64,000 nt of DNA from contig OX438741.1 in assembly GCA_949316235.1 (NCBI GenBank), forward strand, positions 38,106,962 through 38,170,961, read 5' to 3'. The DNA comes from Oegoconia quadripuncta (Eukaryota > Arthropoda > Insecta > Lepidoptera > Autostichidae). A program made the translations under genes and the position numbers. Every line of letters starts with the position of its first letter. Position 1 is the first letter of the stretch. The notes beneath the pieces are model-generated. The model did no database searches. It had not been told where the DNA came from and saw nothing but the letters and a program-made list of their open reading frames with translations. Shown in pieces: positions 34,201 through 49,200 of the stretch.

Positions 34201-37200
34201 ATTTTGGCGTTTTGTATGCAGAATTTCATTAAGACTGTTTTCTCCATACTAACATTTTTGTTTTTTTTTTGGGAACGGCAAATCCAAAGTTAGCTAAACT
34301 TTGTGTGTATTATCGGATAACATTAAGTTAAGTATAGGCAGCGTTAATTTTTAAAAGTAACCGCTTTATAAAAGTTTCAGCGAATCTAAGAAATGATTAT
34401 GGGAAGCAAATGAAAAGAGCTCTGTTAAAATTTTTTTTATTATGTGATTTAGCCCAGAAATTAAAAAATATTTCATGTGAAACCTTGAAATATTATTCCA
34501 TTTTCCAAATAAAAAACAAATTTGGATATAGCTTCGAAAATCGCAGGAATTGGTACATTTGATTAACGCAGAAAAAAAACTCCAATTTCATAGGTAAAGA
34601 CCCAATATAAATCCTATGACACTCCAGGGATCAAGTCTAATCTTACGACAGCATGGACTTCGAAATCGGTCTTGCCATTGAGGCTACAGGATGCGCTAAT
34701 GGAATGGACATACATAATATATACACACGAAAAACATTATCCTCCTTTCTTGAGCAGTCGGGTTAAAAGGCATTAGACTATCAGGAGTAGTTCTTAGTCA
34801 AAAAAGATAACGAGGGTCATCATCATGTAGAACAGCTATAAAAAATTTGAAAGGGTCAAATGGCCGCTATGACCTCGTAGACCTTTGAGGGATAGAACGG
34901 TTATGGATCCGAAAGTCCTAAAAATCAACGATTTTGCACCTCACTGAAACCTTCGACAAATATTATCAGCAAAACAACGTGTTGTGTTGAAGGAATATGC
35001 TTCAATCAGATTATTTAGATGATAAACATTCATGGACATGAACAGCCCGTTCGCGTAACCAGGCTATTTCACAATTAATAATGAAATATTATAATATAAA
35101 ATAATAACTAATAATTTTGTTGAAAAAAAACCTTTTTTTTAAAAAAAAGAGCAACCTCTCGAGTTTCTTGCTTGTTCTTCTCAGGGGAAAAGTGGCTTTT
35201 GAACAAGCAGTAGCTTAAAAAATGTAAAATCTGACTATTTTAAGTGTACCCTGTGTACCTACAAAATAAAGCACTGCTTACACTCATTTGATTTTGTGGT
35301 GCTTGCGTTATGCAGCATGGGCTGAATAATAAGCATAAACGAGACAAAGCTTGTGAATAGCCTTCAAAAGGTTTTATTTCACAGGATAAAAATATCATTT
35401 GAAAACGTTATATTTAAATTAATATTAAAATTACTAGTTATTCATAAAACGGACTCCTCAGACAAGAGCGAGCACGAAACACAATGGTTGCTCTTTTTGT
35501 TATGATTTAGGTTCATTTAGATTTAGGTAGATTTAGATTAATTTCGATAAAACAAGAAAAATAAATTATTTGGTATAACTAGTTTTCCGCCCGCGACTTC
35601 GTCCGCGTGGAAATTTTATCAAAATCGGTTCAGCAAAAAAATTTGCCTATATTAACATATCCAGGTCCATTAGGATGAAATTACTGTCTACCCACCAAAT
35701 TTCATCCAAATCCGTCCAGCCGTATAGGCGTGAAGAGGTAACAAACATACATACAGACATACATACGCACAATTATTAGTTGGGATTAGACTGAATCAGA
35801 AATTTTATAATAACCTTTTGTAAATGTTGTCAATTTATTTAAAGGCAAATGTTGAATGTCCACTAGGACCTTATCATAAAATCTTACGTTGCCCCTTAAA
35901 TAAATAACAGACGGATGAAATGAAATTGTATGCAGCAGAGATGAGAATGTTCAAATGAATGAGTGAAATGACGAGGATGGATAAAATAAAGAATGAGTAT
36001 GTAATAGGGAGTTTAAAAGTGGCACCCGTAACAGAAAAGTTTGAAAGGAAACTATTTAGCTTGGTATGGACATGTTATGATGAGGGATGAAAGGCATGTT
36101 ACTAAGAGATGTTGTTTGTTGTTGTTGAGCATTGTTGTATTCCGATTGTCAGAGATAAGATAGCCTGTCCCCCAAATGTGTTGGGGTTTCCGGGTCAGTA
36201 CGCTTCCACCTTCGACCTCATCTTCACTTAACATCAGGTGTGATTGAGGTCAAGTACGAACCCGTGGTGCATAAGAAAAAAATTGAGAAGCAGAGATACA
36301 CATTTACTAAGAGTTGTATAACCTTAATAGTTGATGAACGAGTACATGCCTTTAGGCACGTTGTAATGCTCTTCTATATATCACTAATGATTATTCATCA
36401 TCAAAACAATCCAACATTTCATCACACAGTAACAAATATATAAATATAACGACAGTCTAACTAATCTCCCTCCTATCAGTGATACCAACTATGTAACAAT
36501 CGACAAATGACAAATAAAAAGAAATTAATCGCAGATTAGTCTGTTACTATAATTAATAATGATAAATTAATTATTCAAGCACTCATGGCGCAGTCGCAAT
36601 TCGTTTCGATTAGCGAAGTTAAGCATTGTCTGGGTAGTCAGTCCTTGGATGGATGACCGCTAGTGCTTGCTTGTTCTTCTCAGGGGAAAATTGCATTTTG
36701 AACAAGCAGTACCATAATCGATTCGACGACCGATTGGTGTAGTGGATAGTGACACTGTCAGCGAAACCAACGGTTGCGGGTTCGAAACCCGCGACGTGTA
36801 AATGTTTGTGTGATGAATATGAACATTTTTATTCCCATTCCCATCCCATTAAACATCCCAGACTCGGGAATAAATGTTTGTATTCATCACACAAACATTT
36901 ACCCCTCGCGGGATTCGAACCCGCAGCCGTTGGTTTCGCTGATAGGGTCACTATCCACTACACCAATCGGTCGTCTAATTCGGTAAAGTAAAAAATAAAG
37001 TCGATGATGGTTTTTTTTAAAAAAAGTACCTATGCCAATACCTACTTAATATTTCCTTACCTAATATGCCCCATTTTTTCTATACGGTAAAAAATCTCAT
37101 CCGGTCTCCTTAGTTACGTCGATAAATTTCCATCGTATAAAAAATTTATCTATGAACAAGAGTTATATTTCCGGCCCTTATTTCGCAGGAGAGTGGGTGG

Positions 37201-40200
37201 TAATCCTAGTGACAGCGCTGAAGCAAATCACCGGCCACACCAGCAGCTCCGACAGGAATGTCACCACCGAGGAGATCTTCAAACTCTTCACTTCACAAAA
37301 CTTGAAAATGGAGCATTTTGGTGTAATATTCATCTCCGCTCACGTCGTGTCCCTTAGTCTATACTTCGGAATTGGAGGATTTTTACATGTAAGTAGTTTT
37401 AATTTGTTTTCAGTCGCAATCTGGTGCGGTGAGTGGCATTTTAATATGATTTTTTTAAATCTAATTATCTATAAAAACATTATTTGATCAATCTGCATAA
37501 TAATACGGTATTCTTTGGCCTTTGTTCATTGAATTTTTGTTATATTTTAAATAGATGAATTTCTGCTCATAGAAACTTGTGCATGTATTGATAGAAGGCC
37601 TATACTCATAGAAATATTTGTGCATGCATTGATAGAAGAACTTTTGCCCATATAAACTTTTGTGCACTCATTGATAATAAAGCCTTTGCTCATAGAAACC
37701 TTTGCATGTATTGATTGAAGGCCTTTGTTCAAAGACATATTTATAGATGCACCGATGGAAGAACTTTGGCCCATATAACTTTAGTACACTCATTGATAGA
37801 AAGCCTTTGCTCATAGAAAAAGTTGTGCATGCATTGATAGAAGGCTCTTACTCAAAGACATGTTTGTGGATGCATTGATAGAAGAACTTTTGCCCATATA
37901 AACTTTTGTGCACTCATTGATAATAAAGCCTTTGCTCATATAATTTTGTGTATGTTTTAATAGAAGGAACTTTGCCACAGAAACTTGTGCATGCATTGAT
38001 AGAAGGCCGTTGCTCAAATACATATTTATAGATGCACCGATAGAAGAACTTTGACCCATATAAACTTTGACACACTCATTGATAGAAAGCCTTGGCTCAT
38101 AGAACAATTTGTGCATGCATTGATAGAAGAATTTTTGCTTTTCGGAACTTTTGTGCACACGTTAATAGAAGAACCTTTGTCTATCGAAACCTTTACAGAA
38201 AAATCTTTGGTCATCTCTTGTGCACGTTATGATAGATTAGCATTTTCGCGTAAAAAAATAATTCGTAAAAATAATAGATTTTAGGACAAAGATTGCTATG
38301 CTATGCTATCCACAGCTGCAGCTGCAGAAATGGATCTAGTTGCGAGTATTGTTGTCACGTCACGAAGAGCGTCGGTGGCCCAGCGGTTAAGACGCGGTCT
38401 CCCAATTTGGGAGGTCCGGGTTCGATTCCCAGGCAGGCCATGTACCAATGACATTTTAAATTTAATTTAATTACTTATGTGAATTTATCTGACTGCTCTT
38501 AAACGGTGAAGGAAAACATCGTGAGGAAACCTGCATGCTTGAGAAATAAAATATCTAAGGCATGTTAAGTCCCCAACCTGCATTGGGCCAGCGTGGTGGA
38601 CCATGGTCCATACTCCCTCATTATAAGAGGGAAGGCCTATATCCCTGCAATGGGATATTTACGGGCTGAGCTGGTGATAATGATGATGATTGATGTCACT
38701 GAGTCATATGATGGTTACATGATTTCTAATTCAATAATAAATCAAATTGATTTTATTTTAGCCCTTCTGGCACAATTTTTAGAATCTAATAATGAGAGCA
38801 TAAAACGCGTTTCAAGATAACAGAGTAACTGGAATGAGGCAGCAGGCATTCTTAAAAAAGAATTCAAATAATTGTGATAATTGGAATCTTCACCAAACAA
38901 GCCCTACCTCACTTCACATCCCTCGAATCCATTAATAATACAAGACAGGTTACCTCAGGACCTACTTCGACATTAGCAAATATTTGACTCAGGTTTCAGA
39001 ATAATTTAGCATCTTAAACGTGGCTTGTTATTAGTGAGCCGTCGTATGAATAATACGCAGGATATATGGAACAAGTAATACCTAGGTTTAGTAGCAACTC
39101 ATTCCATCGAAGTAGACTTTATTAGCTTATTTGAAGTTGTGCCTGCATGCCTTATCTGGCTGTATTACCTACTGAATATGACTTATATCGTTATATTTCT
39201 TGAAATGGCTTGATAACATAGTTTTAACATTCAAGAAAGACGATTGGTGATGGGAAACTTTGGATTAAATCGAGAAGATGTTGGTGCTATCGAGAGCATA
39301 TTATCAGCACCGAATTTTGACATGAAAACCCCAATAAGTTTTTTTACCATAAGGAAAAAAGAGGGAATTTTGGTTAAGTGAAATAGAAGTTATTGGCATA
39401 GGTAGTTTAATTATATTTTTCGAAACCATCATCGACCTACATACCGGCCGGAGACTGATATGCAACTGGCAGGACTCGTAGGATTGCTATCATGCGAAAT
39501 TTATTTGGTACTCATATTTTCTCCAATTTTTTTTATTGAACTATATGGAATAGGCTACAAACGCGGCCGTTAATTGATACCACGGTTTTACTACCTCTGC
39601 CAATACCTTCTATTTCAATTACCTATAATACGGCATATTTTTTCCTTAGGGTAAAAAAACTCATCCGTTTGAAGGAAAAAGATAAACGGTCAAGTGCGAG
39701 TAGGACTCTTACTCTGAGGTTTTTTTTAATGTTATTTTAAGAAGCTTAGTCGAAAGCGACTATGCCGCTCCATTGGTACAGCTTACTTATGTACTAGACG
39801 GCTAATTCCTCCGTCACACAGCAATTTTATATAAATTATATATTTCTGTTCTGTAAATTATATCACCATTGGCAAACTTTTGAAGGCTCTTCAGTCTAGT
39901 ATACTCTACTTGTTTTGAAATGAGTCAGAATTACGGAGCCGACTTCTTTCAATATAGTTTCAAAAGTTTCCTTGTATAAGTCTAAAGTTTCAGTTACCAA
40001 CGAACCATTATTATTCATTACACGTTGGTAACTAGTGATGTAACGGATCTCTGTTTCTGTTTCCGCAAGTGCGGAAGTTCCGCGCGCATTTCAACCTTCG
40101 TTTCTGCTTCTGTTTCCGCTACTTTTATAACGGAGATACAATCGGAAGTTTACGACGGCTGACACTTACGTATGGAGGTACGGTTACATTTTCCGGAGTA

Positions 40201-43200
40201 CAAAAAAGAAAAGCGATTACCTTTAAATGAAAATCCTCTTGTGGTGGAAATTAAATTCACACAAATACCGTAATCTTTTGGCATTAGGGCGTCAATATTT
40301 GTCGGTTCCCCCAGCAGCGTCGCCAGTGAGTAATTATTTACCGGACCTGGTCTTATATACGAACAACACCGGAACAGATTGTTAGGTGCAAAAGCGGCCA
40401 AATTACTTTTCATAAATTATAACTTACCACTACTTAATTTTGAATATTAATAAAATGTTCAGTTGCAAAGTCGCAATATTGTTTTCTATAGTACATTTCT
40501 AATATATCTATTTCTAATCTAGATTTGGTGTATTTGATACTTAATAAAGAAATATATTTCTGTTTTTTTTTTTCATATTATTTACACTTCCATTTCTGCA
40601 TCCGTTTCCGTTTCTGCTAAAATTTACTTTTGACATCTGTTTGCGTTTCTGGTTCCGCTAAGACACTTCCGTTGCATCACTATTGGTAACTATGTGAATG
40701 GAACTTTACCTACTTCATGGTTACCTTCGGTTTAGTTTGACGAATTCACACGGGAAATTATTTCCAGCAATGTTAGTAGTTAGGACATGTTTGGATGATC
40801 CATTTCATGTCATATATTGCATATGATGGTTGACACTTTAGGTTGAAACTTGGACAAGCAAGTTTGCAAACTAAGACGAGGAGACCGCTCTCCAAGTTTG
40901 AAGTTTGGTTGTAATTGATCGTAGCGAAATACTAAAAACAAAATCACAGATTGGATTTGATGAATATGAATGAAAAAACGGGACGGAATGAAGAAACGAG
41001 AAGAGTTCGAAATATAAAGAACAGCAAATATGTGGTTAAAAAAAAAAAAGAACCAACTCTATCCGTGGACGTCATAAAAGGCGACTAAGCCACCAACAAA
41101 CATCTATAAATTTGCACGTCGTCAAAGTCTTTATTTTGTAGGTACACTGGGTACACTTAAAATAGTCAATTTTAAATTTTTTAAGCTACTGCTCGTTCAA
41201 AATGCAATTTTCTCCTGAGAAGAATAAGCAAGAAACTCGAAGGGTTGCTCTTTTAAAATCAGGATAAAAGTTTTTATATTACAAAAAGGTTGTTATATTT
41301 TATTATTAATAGTGAAATAGCCTGGAATGCGAACGATCTGATTATGTCCAGGGATGATTATCATCTAAATAGTCTGATATTTTATAATATGCTTTGTTAA
41401 TAAGTTTCTATTTTATAGTATCTTTAAATTTATTGAAAGGAAGATTTTGTATATCAATTGGAACCTTATTGAAAAGCGTATACATAACCTTTGAATGAAT
41501 TACTGACTTTGCAGAGGCGACTTATGTGACCTGCAAGTTTATCTTTATCTCTTGTATTGACATTATGTTTACCACTATTTTTCCTAAATGATGCTATATT
41601 TTTTTTGACATACATTAGATTTTCAAAAATGTACTGTGACAAAAAGGTTAGAATGTGTATAACCTATTTCTAAGTCACACTGTAGGTCTCAATTGATAAA
41701 TTGCGCGAACGGCTCGTTTTTGTAAAACAAAGATTTTATTTATATCTGCGGCATTTCCCCACAGCAAGATACCGTAAGACATCAAGCTGTGGAAATAACT
41801 AAAATATACTAATCACTTCATTCAGATCACGCGTGCATTTATGTATAAAAAATAAATATTTACACGAATCATCTAGCCCCAAACTAAGCAAAGTTTGTGC
41901 TATGGATACTAGATAACGGATAAACATACATAAATATTTATATAAACATACACGACTCGGGAATAAATGTTAGTATTCATCACACAGATATAGATCGCGA
42001 CGTTGTGTTGATTTAACAAGAAATCACTGTATTTGCGACGCGAGTATGTCAAACACGAGAATTATAACTTTTTTCATGCACAACTAAATAAATAAATCTC
42101 CCATCTTATTTGGGGAAGTTGCTATCTTATCACTGACAACCGGAACACAACAATGCTATTAGCATTGCTGTTTGGCGGCAGATTTAGAAAAATGGTGGTG
42201 GCTAGCCAGGCTACTGAATGAGAATTTGCATGCGAGATACTAAAAACCCGTCAATTTCATGCAATACCTATTCATTTTGCCTCGTTCATTAATAATATTG
42301 TTGACAAATTTAATCATTGCATTTTGATCCCTAATTAATTGCCTTTGTGTTTGACCAATACAATGACAATCCATAATCAATTGTCTTGTACACGCGACCA
42401 GACGATGACCCTAATACTTCTAGTATAAGATACAGGTTTGCGGTCACATTTCAGCCGTCATTATCATTATATCGGCCACAGAACGTCCATGGTCCATGGT
42501 CCACGCTAAATGGACAACTGGTTACTTTGGAAACTAAAAAGCTTCCTTGTTTAAAGCTACTATACCTAACCTTAAGGATTTCTTTCAAGATAACAAAGTA
42601 TTTATATGATATTTAAGGATCTTATGATTCCTCAACGCCTGCTTTAAGAAATGTATATGTAAAAAATCTTAATATATATATAACTGTGATAATAACTATA
42701 GTTAAGTATAGAAAATAATAAACTGTCAGGCCCTCTCCTAATGTAAGATAATATTGTCATGCCCCAACGGGGCGTCACAAATACTTATTTAAGACCTAGT
42801 TTTACTCGTAAGCATGTACTACTATATTTGTGATACTGCAATAAACATACTGAACACTGAAAGGCCATCATGAGAGGCCATAGTGGACATTTCACTACGT
42901 AATTTTTTTTTGTTTGTCAGCTAATAATTTGCCGCTTAGGTCGCTAAATTTGGTACCATGTAAGCGCCGAAGAGGTAAATTATGATAAGATACGTCTGAT
43001 CCATTAGATAGATAGATAAAGCGTTTATTTGCATATTACAGAAACACATACAAACATATACAACGCAACAATCATTCTGCTTGGTGTTATTCTTACGAAA
43101 TATAGCCTTATTTCGCAGTAATAAAAATGAAAACAAAAATTAAGTACAACTGTTACAACTTATAATAGAGTTGTATGTGTATCTTTACCCCATTAGACGT

Positions 43201-46200
43201 TTATTCACTTATGCTTATTTTTGAGGCGGTTGACGTCAGTCCGTAAATATCCCACTGCAGGGACAGACCTTCCATCATATTGCGCGAGTATGGGCCATGG
43301 ACTTTACATGCCTTCGAATTTTTTTTTAAATTTCTCAGGCATGTAGGTTTCCTCACGATGTTTTCCTTCACCGTTTAAAAGCAGTCGGATAAATGCACAT
43401 AAGTAATTAAGTTACATTTAAAAGCTCATTGGTACTTGGTCTGCCTGGGGATCGAACCTGGTTTCCTAAATTGGGAGACCGCGTCTTAACCGCTGAGCCA
43501 ACGACGCTCACTATAATGGGAATCCCTAATTATTTTGTGTTATTCAAATATATGTCCATTTGTCTTCGAATGTTAGCCTCAGTTTACTTTTATTTCACAT
43601 GGTTTTCAATTTTAAAAACTGAGCTCTCTCGTATAAATTGGTATAATAAATTTATTATTGTGTGTAAGTGTACGCAGGTGTAAGTGTACGCAGGTGTAAG
43701 TGTCCCAAATATTTATTTATTTATTAATTAATAAAATTCTAGTGCGCTTGATGTAAAAATCTGTTGAGTTTTATCTGCTCATATCTGAACGGACTGACCA
43801 TAAATTGACGAAGCTTTCCTTGAAATGTTTTCTTGTCTCTAAAAATAAGGTTAAATTGATCACTAACTTCACGAGAAGTCATTTTAATTTATCACAAGGC
43901 TTCATATTTCAATTCCTAGAACTTGCTAATAGAATGAGAAATTTGGAATTATTTGATACGGCTTTTAAGTGGAAATCAAATTTGTTTCTTGAGGTAATTG
44001 GAGTCGGCTCTTGAGAAATTATTAGTTTATTATATTTTTGGACCAATCATGTTTGATTCTATTTTAATCTGGGTCTTCCATTTTGATATCACTAGGATGA
44101 TTTAGAGAGTATTTTATCTAATAGAATTCGCAATACTATTCGAATTCAAATTCATTTCAAAAATTTAAATTCAAATTATTTATTTTGCCATAATATACAA
44201 GGGTGCTTTCATATTAAAAATAAGAGCCATTACATTCTGCCTTTTGAGCATGCAAAATTTAACGAATTATATCTAATTATAACTACCTATTATTAATTAA
44301 TTATACAATTTTAAATAACCCAATTTGCAAGGAATGTTCAAAAATTGTCAACATTACCAAATTAATGTCAAACCTTCAAATGAATGTCAAAATCTTCCTT
44401 CCTAAGATGTCAATTCTGCCTTCATAAGGTGAACAGCCAAGGTATGGATCTTCCTTTCGGCGTCGATCTTTCCTGAATCCTAAAACTTGGTATCTTCAAG
44501 AGTAGGCATCTACTGAGATCGCGTGCTCCACCTGCTACCACATCGTCACTTTTCATCAAGTGAGATTGTAAAATCTAGTCCATTCATTAAAAAAAAACAA
44601 CTGACTTCAGTAAGGTTCCGTGCTCTATCCCAGGAGTGCTTCATCAGATCTTCACCAAGTTCATATGGAACGATTGTCGTGGTATACACTTTCCATCAAA
44701 AAACTATTTTTTGAAATATGTTCACAATTGTTGGAGTATTCGCGGAATATGCTTAAAAAATTACAGGCGAATTGATAATCTTCTCCTTTTTGTTAGTTTG
44801 TTAAAACTAAGAATACAACCGAAAGTACTCCACTCGATGGCAGGTAATATAAGACTGATAATAATGTAGGAACCGCCTCCGTGGCTCAACAAAACAACAG
44901 ATAGGGTTCACGAATCGGAGGTCGCGAGTTCTATCCCAAGCGGTTTACATGTTTAGTACTTGGTTTGGTTGGTGGTAGGGCATTTTAAATGTCCGCCAGG
45001 GTAGCTACCAGGTGGATCGCACATCTGGTAGCTACCAGGATCCAGTCCAGTGACCAGATATGCGATCATCTTTTCAATCCAATGACCCCATTCTATTCTG
45101 ATTTGTGTAGCCGGGCAAATCAGTGTCATTCCTGTGCTGTTCCTTGAAATTATTATCTCAGTATTGTTCATCACTACTGTTCCAGTCTAATGCTGGATTA
45201 AACTTACTAGATCCAGCGACTGGAATAATGGTTAATGTCAACATTTTTTTTATGCACAGCGGGTTGATACTTGACCTCAATCACACTTAGTGTTAAGTGA
45301 AGATGAGGTCGAAGGTGGAAGCGTACTGACCCGGAAACCCCAACACATTTGGGGGACTGGCTATTTTATCTCTGACAACCGCAACACAACAATGCTATTA
45401 ACATTGCTGCTTGGCGGCAGATTAAGATAAGATGGTAGTAGCTAGCCAGGCGGACATTTAAAATGCCCTATTACCAACCAAACCGGTATTTAAACATGTA
45501 CCCCGCTGGGGATCCAACCCGCGACCTCCGAAACGCAGACCCAATGTTGTTTACATTGAGCCACGGAGGCGGTTAAATCTCCTAATATAAACTAATTTTT
45601 AAAACGGTAAAACTTAACAAAATCAAAAGGAAAGCAATTGTTAGCGCGTTATAAATTACCACTAGCGCCATCTAGCTTTTTTACAGAAATTTCTTTTACC
45701 GTAACATTAGAGATTTTGTTATTTCTAGTAAGATATATGAAAGAGCCTAAAGCATATTTCATTTCAGGTTTATATATTTCCTTAGCTCTTAGATAGCGGC
45801 TAAATAACAATTTTAATTTAACTAGAGTCCTTGGATCCGGAGATATTGACTTCTCTTTGATTCCTCCCTTTAGCTTCTTTAGGAGTGGGAAGTCCAAAAG
45901 TTTCTGAGGACGCCTCTAATAACCTGCAAATATTTTATCAATATCGGTTCGCACGTTTGGGTCGTTCGATGATCTTTGGGTCAGTCAGCCAGGACATTGC
46001 CCTATAGATAATTTGGTCATTAAACGCAATTTTAGTTTTTGCTGTGATTTGTATATCTTGGGAAAATTAGATTTTATTAGTGAGTAGGTACTTTTTTTTG
46101 TTTTTTTTATTAAAAACTGGTTTCGCGTTTGACTACAATCTCACCTGATGGAAAGTGACGATGTAACCGAAGATGTATCACGCGCAGCCAGTAAATGCCT

Positions 46201-49200
46201 ATTCACTCTAGACTTGAAGATCCCACGGTTGTAAGTGTCGGGAAAAACCGCCGCGGGCAGTGAGTTCCATACCTTAGCAGTCCGCATTATAAATGATGAA
46301 GCAAAGCGCTTAGTGCGGATGTTCGGTATGTTGACAACATATGGATGGAAACCCTCTCCGCGCTGGTTGTCCGAAGATGGAAAGTTCCTTGAGTTGGAAC
46401 TTACTTGAGTTCCGGTTGGAAGGGAAGGATTTACCGTTCTTGGCAGAGTAAAAGATGGATCTTTGCTTGCTTGAAATTTGAATTAAATCGGTTTACTTGT
46501 GTACGGGGTGAAATCCCGAACGAGTGCGACATTGGAACCTTTAAGAAACGAGCCTACACCTTCCTCAAAGGCCGGCAACGCATCTGTGGCCCTTTTGATG
46601 TTGAAAAATTGAATTTTCAAATTACAACATAATTCCTGCCTCTTTTTGTTTGTTTAGTCCTATGGTTACCTATTCTAGTTTTTTCCAGTGTTAAAAAACC
46701 CCATAGCAAATAGCGGATGAGTTTTAGGGAAAAAATAGGGCATATTAGGTAAGTGAAATAGAAATTATTGGCGTAGTTTTTTTTTTACAAAACCATCATC
46801 GACACACGCGCCGTTCGGAGATTGATATACGAATGGCGGGATTCCTAGGGTTCCTATCATGCGATATATATTTGGAACTCATATTAGGTCCTTACCGATG
46901 AATTCGGCGTTTTGTATGAAGAATTTCATTAAGACTGTTTTCTCCATACAAACATTTTTGATTTTTTTTTGGGAACGGAAAATCCACATGAAAAAGCTCA
47001 GTAAAATTTTTTTTTATTACATGATTTAGCCCAGAAATTAAAAAATATTTCATGTGAAACCTTGAAATAATATTCCATTTTCCAAATAAAAAACAAATTT
47101 GGATATAGCTCTGAAAATCGCAGGAATTGGTACATATGATTAACGAAGAAAAAAAACTCCAATTTCATAGATAAAGACCCAATATTATCTCCAAGTGTTT
47201 TTATTTATTGATGTAATTATGTGAAATACTCGTAGGCTACAAACGCAACCATCAAATGACACAAAGCTTTAAAGGATGATGGTTTTGAAAAAAAACAATT
47301 ACTACCTATGCTAGTACCTTCTATTTCACTCACATTATCATATTTCCTAATAAACACTAATTATTATCGGGTCGATAGGAATTATTGCTTGGATTCTTTC
47401 TAATGTGAATTTAATTCTTAGTACCTACATGACTTGTGTCACATAATATTGTTTATCTTATCACATGATCTTTTGGTACATTCAGTGCATTCATACTTCG
47501 TTGTCGTTAGTCACATGTCTGTGACTGCTTTCATTTTTAACTCCCGATGCAAAAAGAGGAATGTTATATGTATGAAGCCTGTTCATATATTCATTGTTTT
47601 GAAACTTTCACATATGCATTTTTAACCGCCTCCATGGCTCAATGTAAACAACATTGGGTTTACGATTCGGAGGTCGCGGGTTCGATCCCCAGCGGGGTAC
47701 ATGTTTAAGTACTCGGTTTGGTTGGTAGTAGGGCATTTTAAATGTCCGCAGGGCTAGCTACCACCATCTTATCTAAATCTGCCGCCAAGCAGAAATGTTA
47801 ATAACATTGTTGTGTTCCGGTTGTCAGAGATAAAATAGCCAGTCCCCCAAATGTGTTGGTGTTTCCGGGTCAGTATGCTTCCACCTTCGACCTCATTTTC
47901 ACTTAACATCAGGTGTGATTAAGGTCAATGACGACACCGTTGTGCATAAAAAAAAAGAAACATTAAAATCTCGAGTGTGTGAGAATCAGGCCCTAATTTA
48001 CGTAATTGCCACGAGCCGGTAACACAAAGTGCCTCAGTAAGGTTCTACTCTCTATCTCCGGAGTGCATCATCAGAACTTAACCAAATTTATATGGTACTA
48101 CCCTGGTGATAAACCCTATCGAATAAAAAAATAATCGTCAAAATCGGTTAACAATTGACGGTGATATCGCATAACAAACATACAAAAATAAAACACATTC
48201 CAATTGAGAACCTCTCCTTTTTTAAGTAAAAATTTAATTCTTATACTGTTTTTAGTGGTACTTCTACATGAATCGGAGACACCGCGCCCAGGAATGGAAG
48301 ATCCAGCCCGATAAATGGCTGAGCCCTGAGCTGGAGCGCCACGAGATCATGATCGGCACAATGTCTCTCCTCATCACTGGATCGTTCTCCGCATTCCTCG
48401 CCTGCTACATCCTCAACGGGAACCCGTCGACGGTCTACTACCAGTTCAACGAATATGGATGGCTGTGGTTCTTCGCTCAGTTTCCTGTTATCTTCATGTA
48501 TATGGTTAGTGTGTAGATTTAATTAGCTAAAACGTTATTTTTACCCGTCTGCTCTAGAAAGGAGGGTAATGTTTTTCGAGTGTATGTATATAAATGTAGT
48601 ATATATGTATATAAGTATGTGTATGAATGTAGATATATATAGGGTCTAACACAATTAACCCGACAAACTTTGGCAATTTCACGTACATGGCAATAAAATA
48701 ATATATTCATTAAAAAAACTAGCCCAAAAATTTTTTTTCCGCGTAAAAAAATTAAATGTAAGTGCAAATGAAAATACAAATGAACAGACTTACTTCATTT
48801 CGATTGTACCTTATTTTATTAATGAGAAAAAAAAGGCAACGTTCATATGGAAGACGCTAAAGGGGGTGGCGGGGCACAGGGCGCAACCAATCGGCGGCGA
48901 GCGGCTTGTGGTCGCCTTTCGGCGTCTACAAAGATACCACAGCACGTGTTTGTGTATTGTGGCAAAGTACTTAGAGCGCGCGGCCATTAAGGTCCAACTC
49001 ACAAAATTTACATTTCTACATTTTATTTTTTGAATAAAATTTGTTAACCTTAATGTTTTATTTTTTTCGTAATAGGTACATCCTATACATACACTCTGCA
49101 ACGTTTGTCGGGTTAATTTTGTTAGACCTTATATGTATATGTTACCGATTGTAATGTGTCGTTGAGTTCGCCTTGATCTCCAGAGCATTTTATAATAAAA

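Noticed and set aside
37547..38284. Open frames of 62 to 115 codons with repeated MSKG-L-SMHAQ patterns
   Set aside because: They follow the 36-bp minisatellite, whose unit length is a multiple of three, so long frames are expected.
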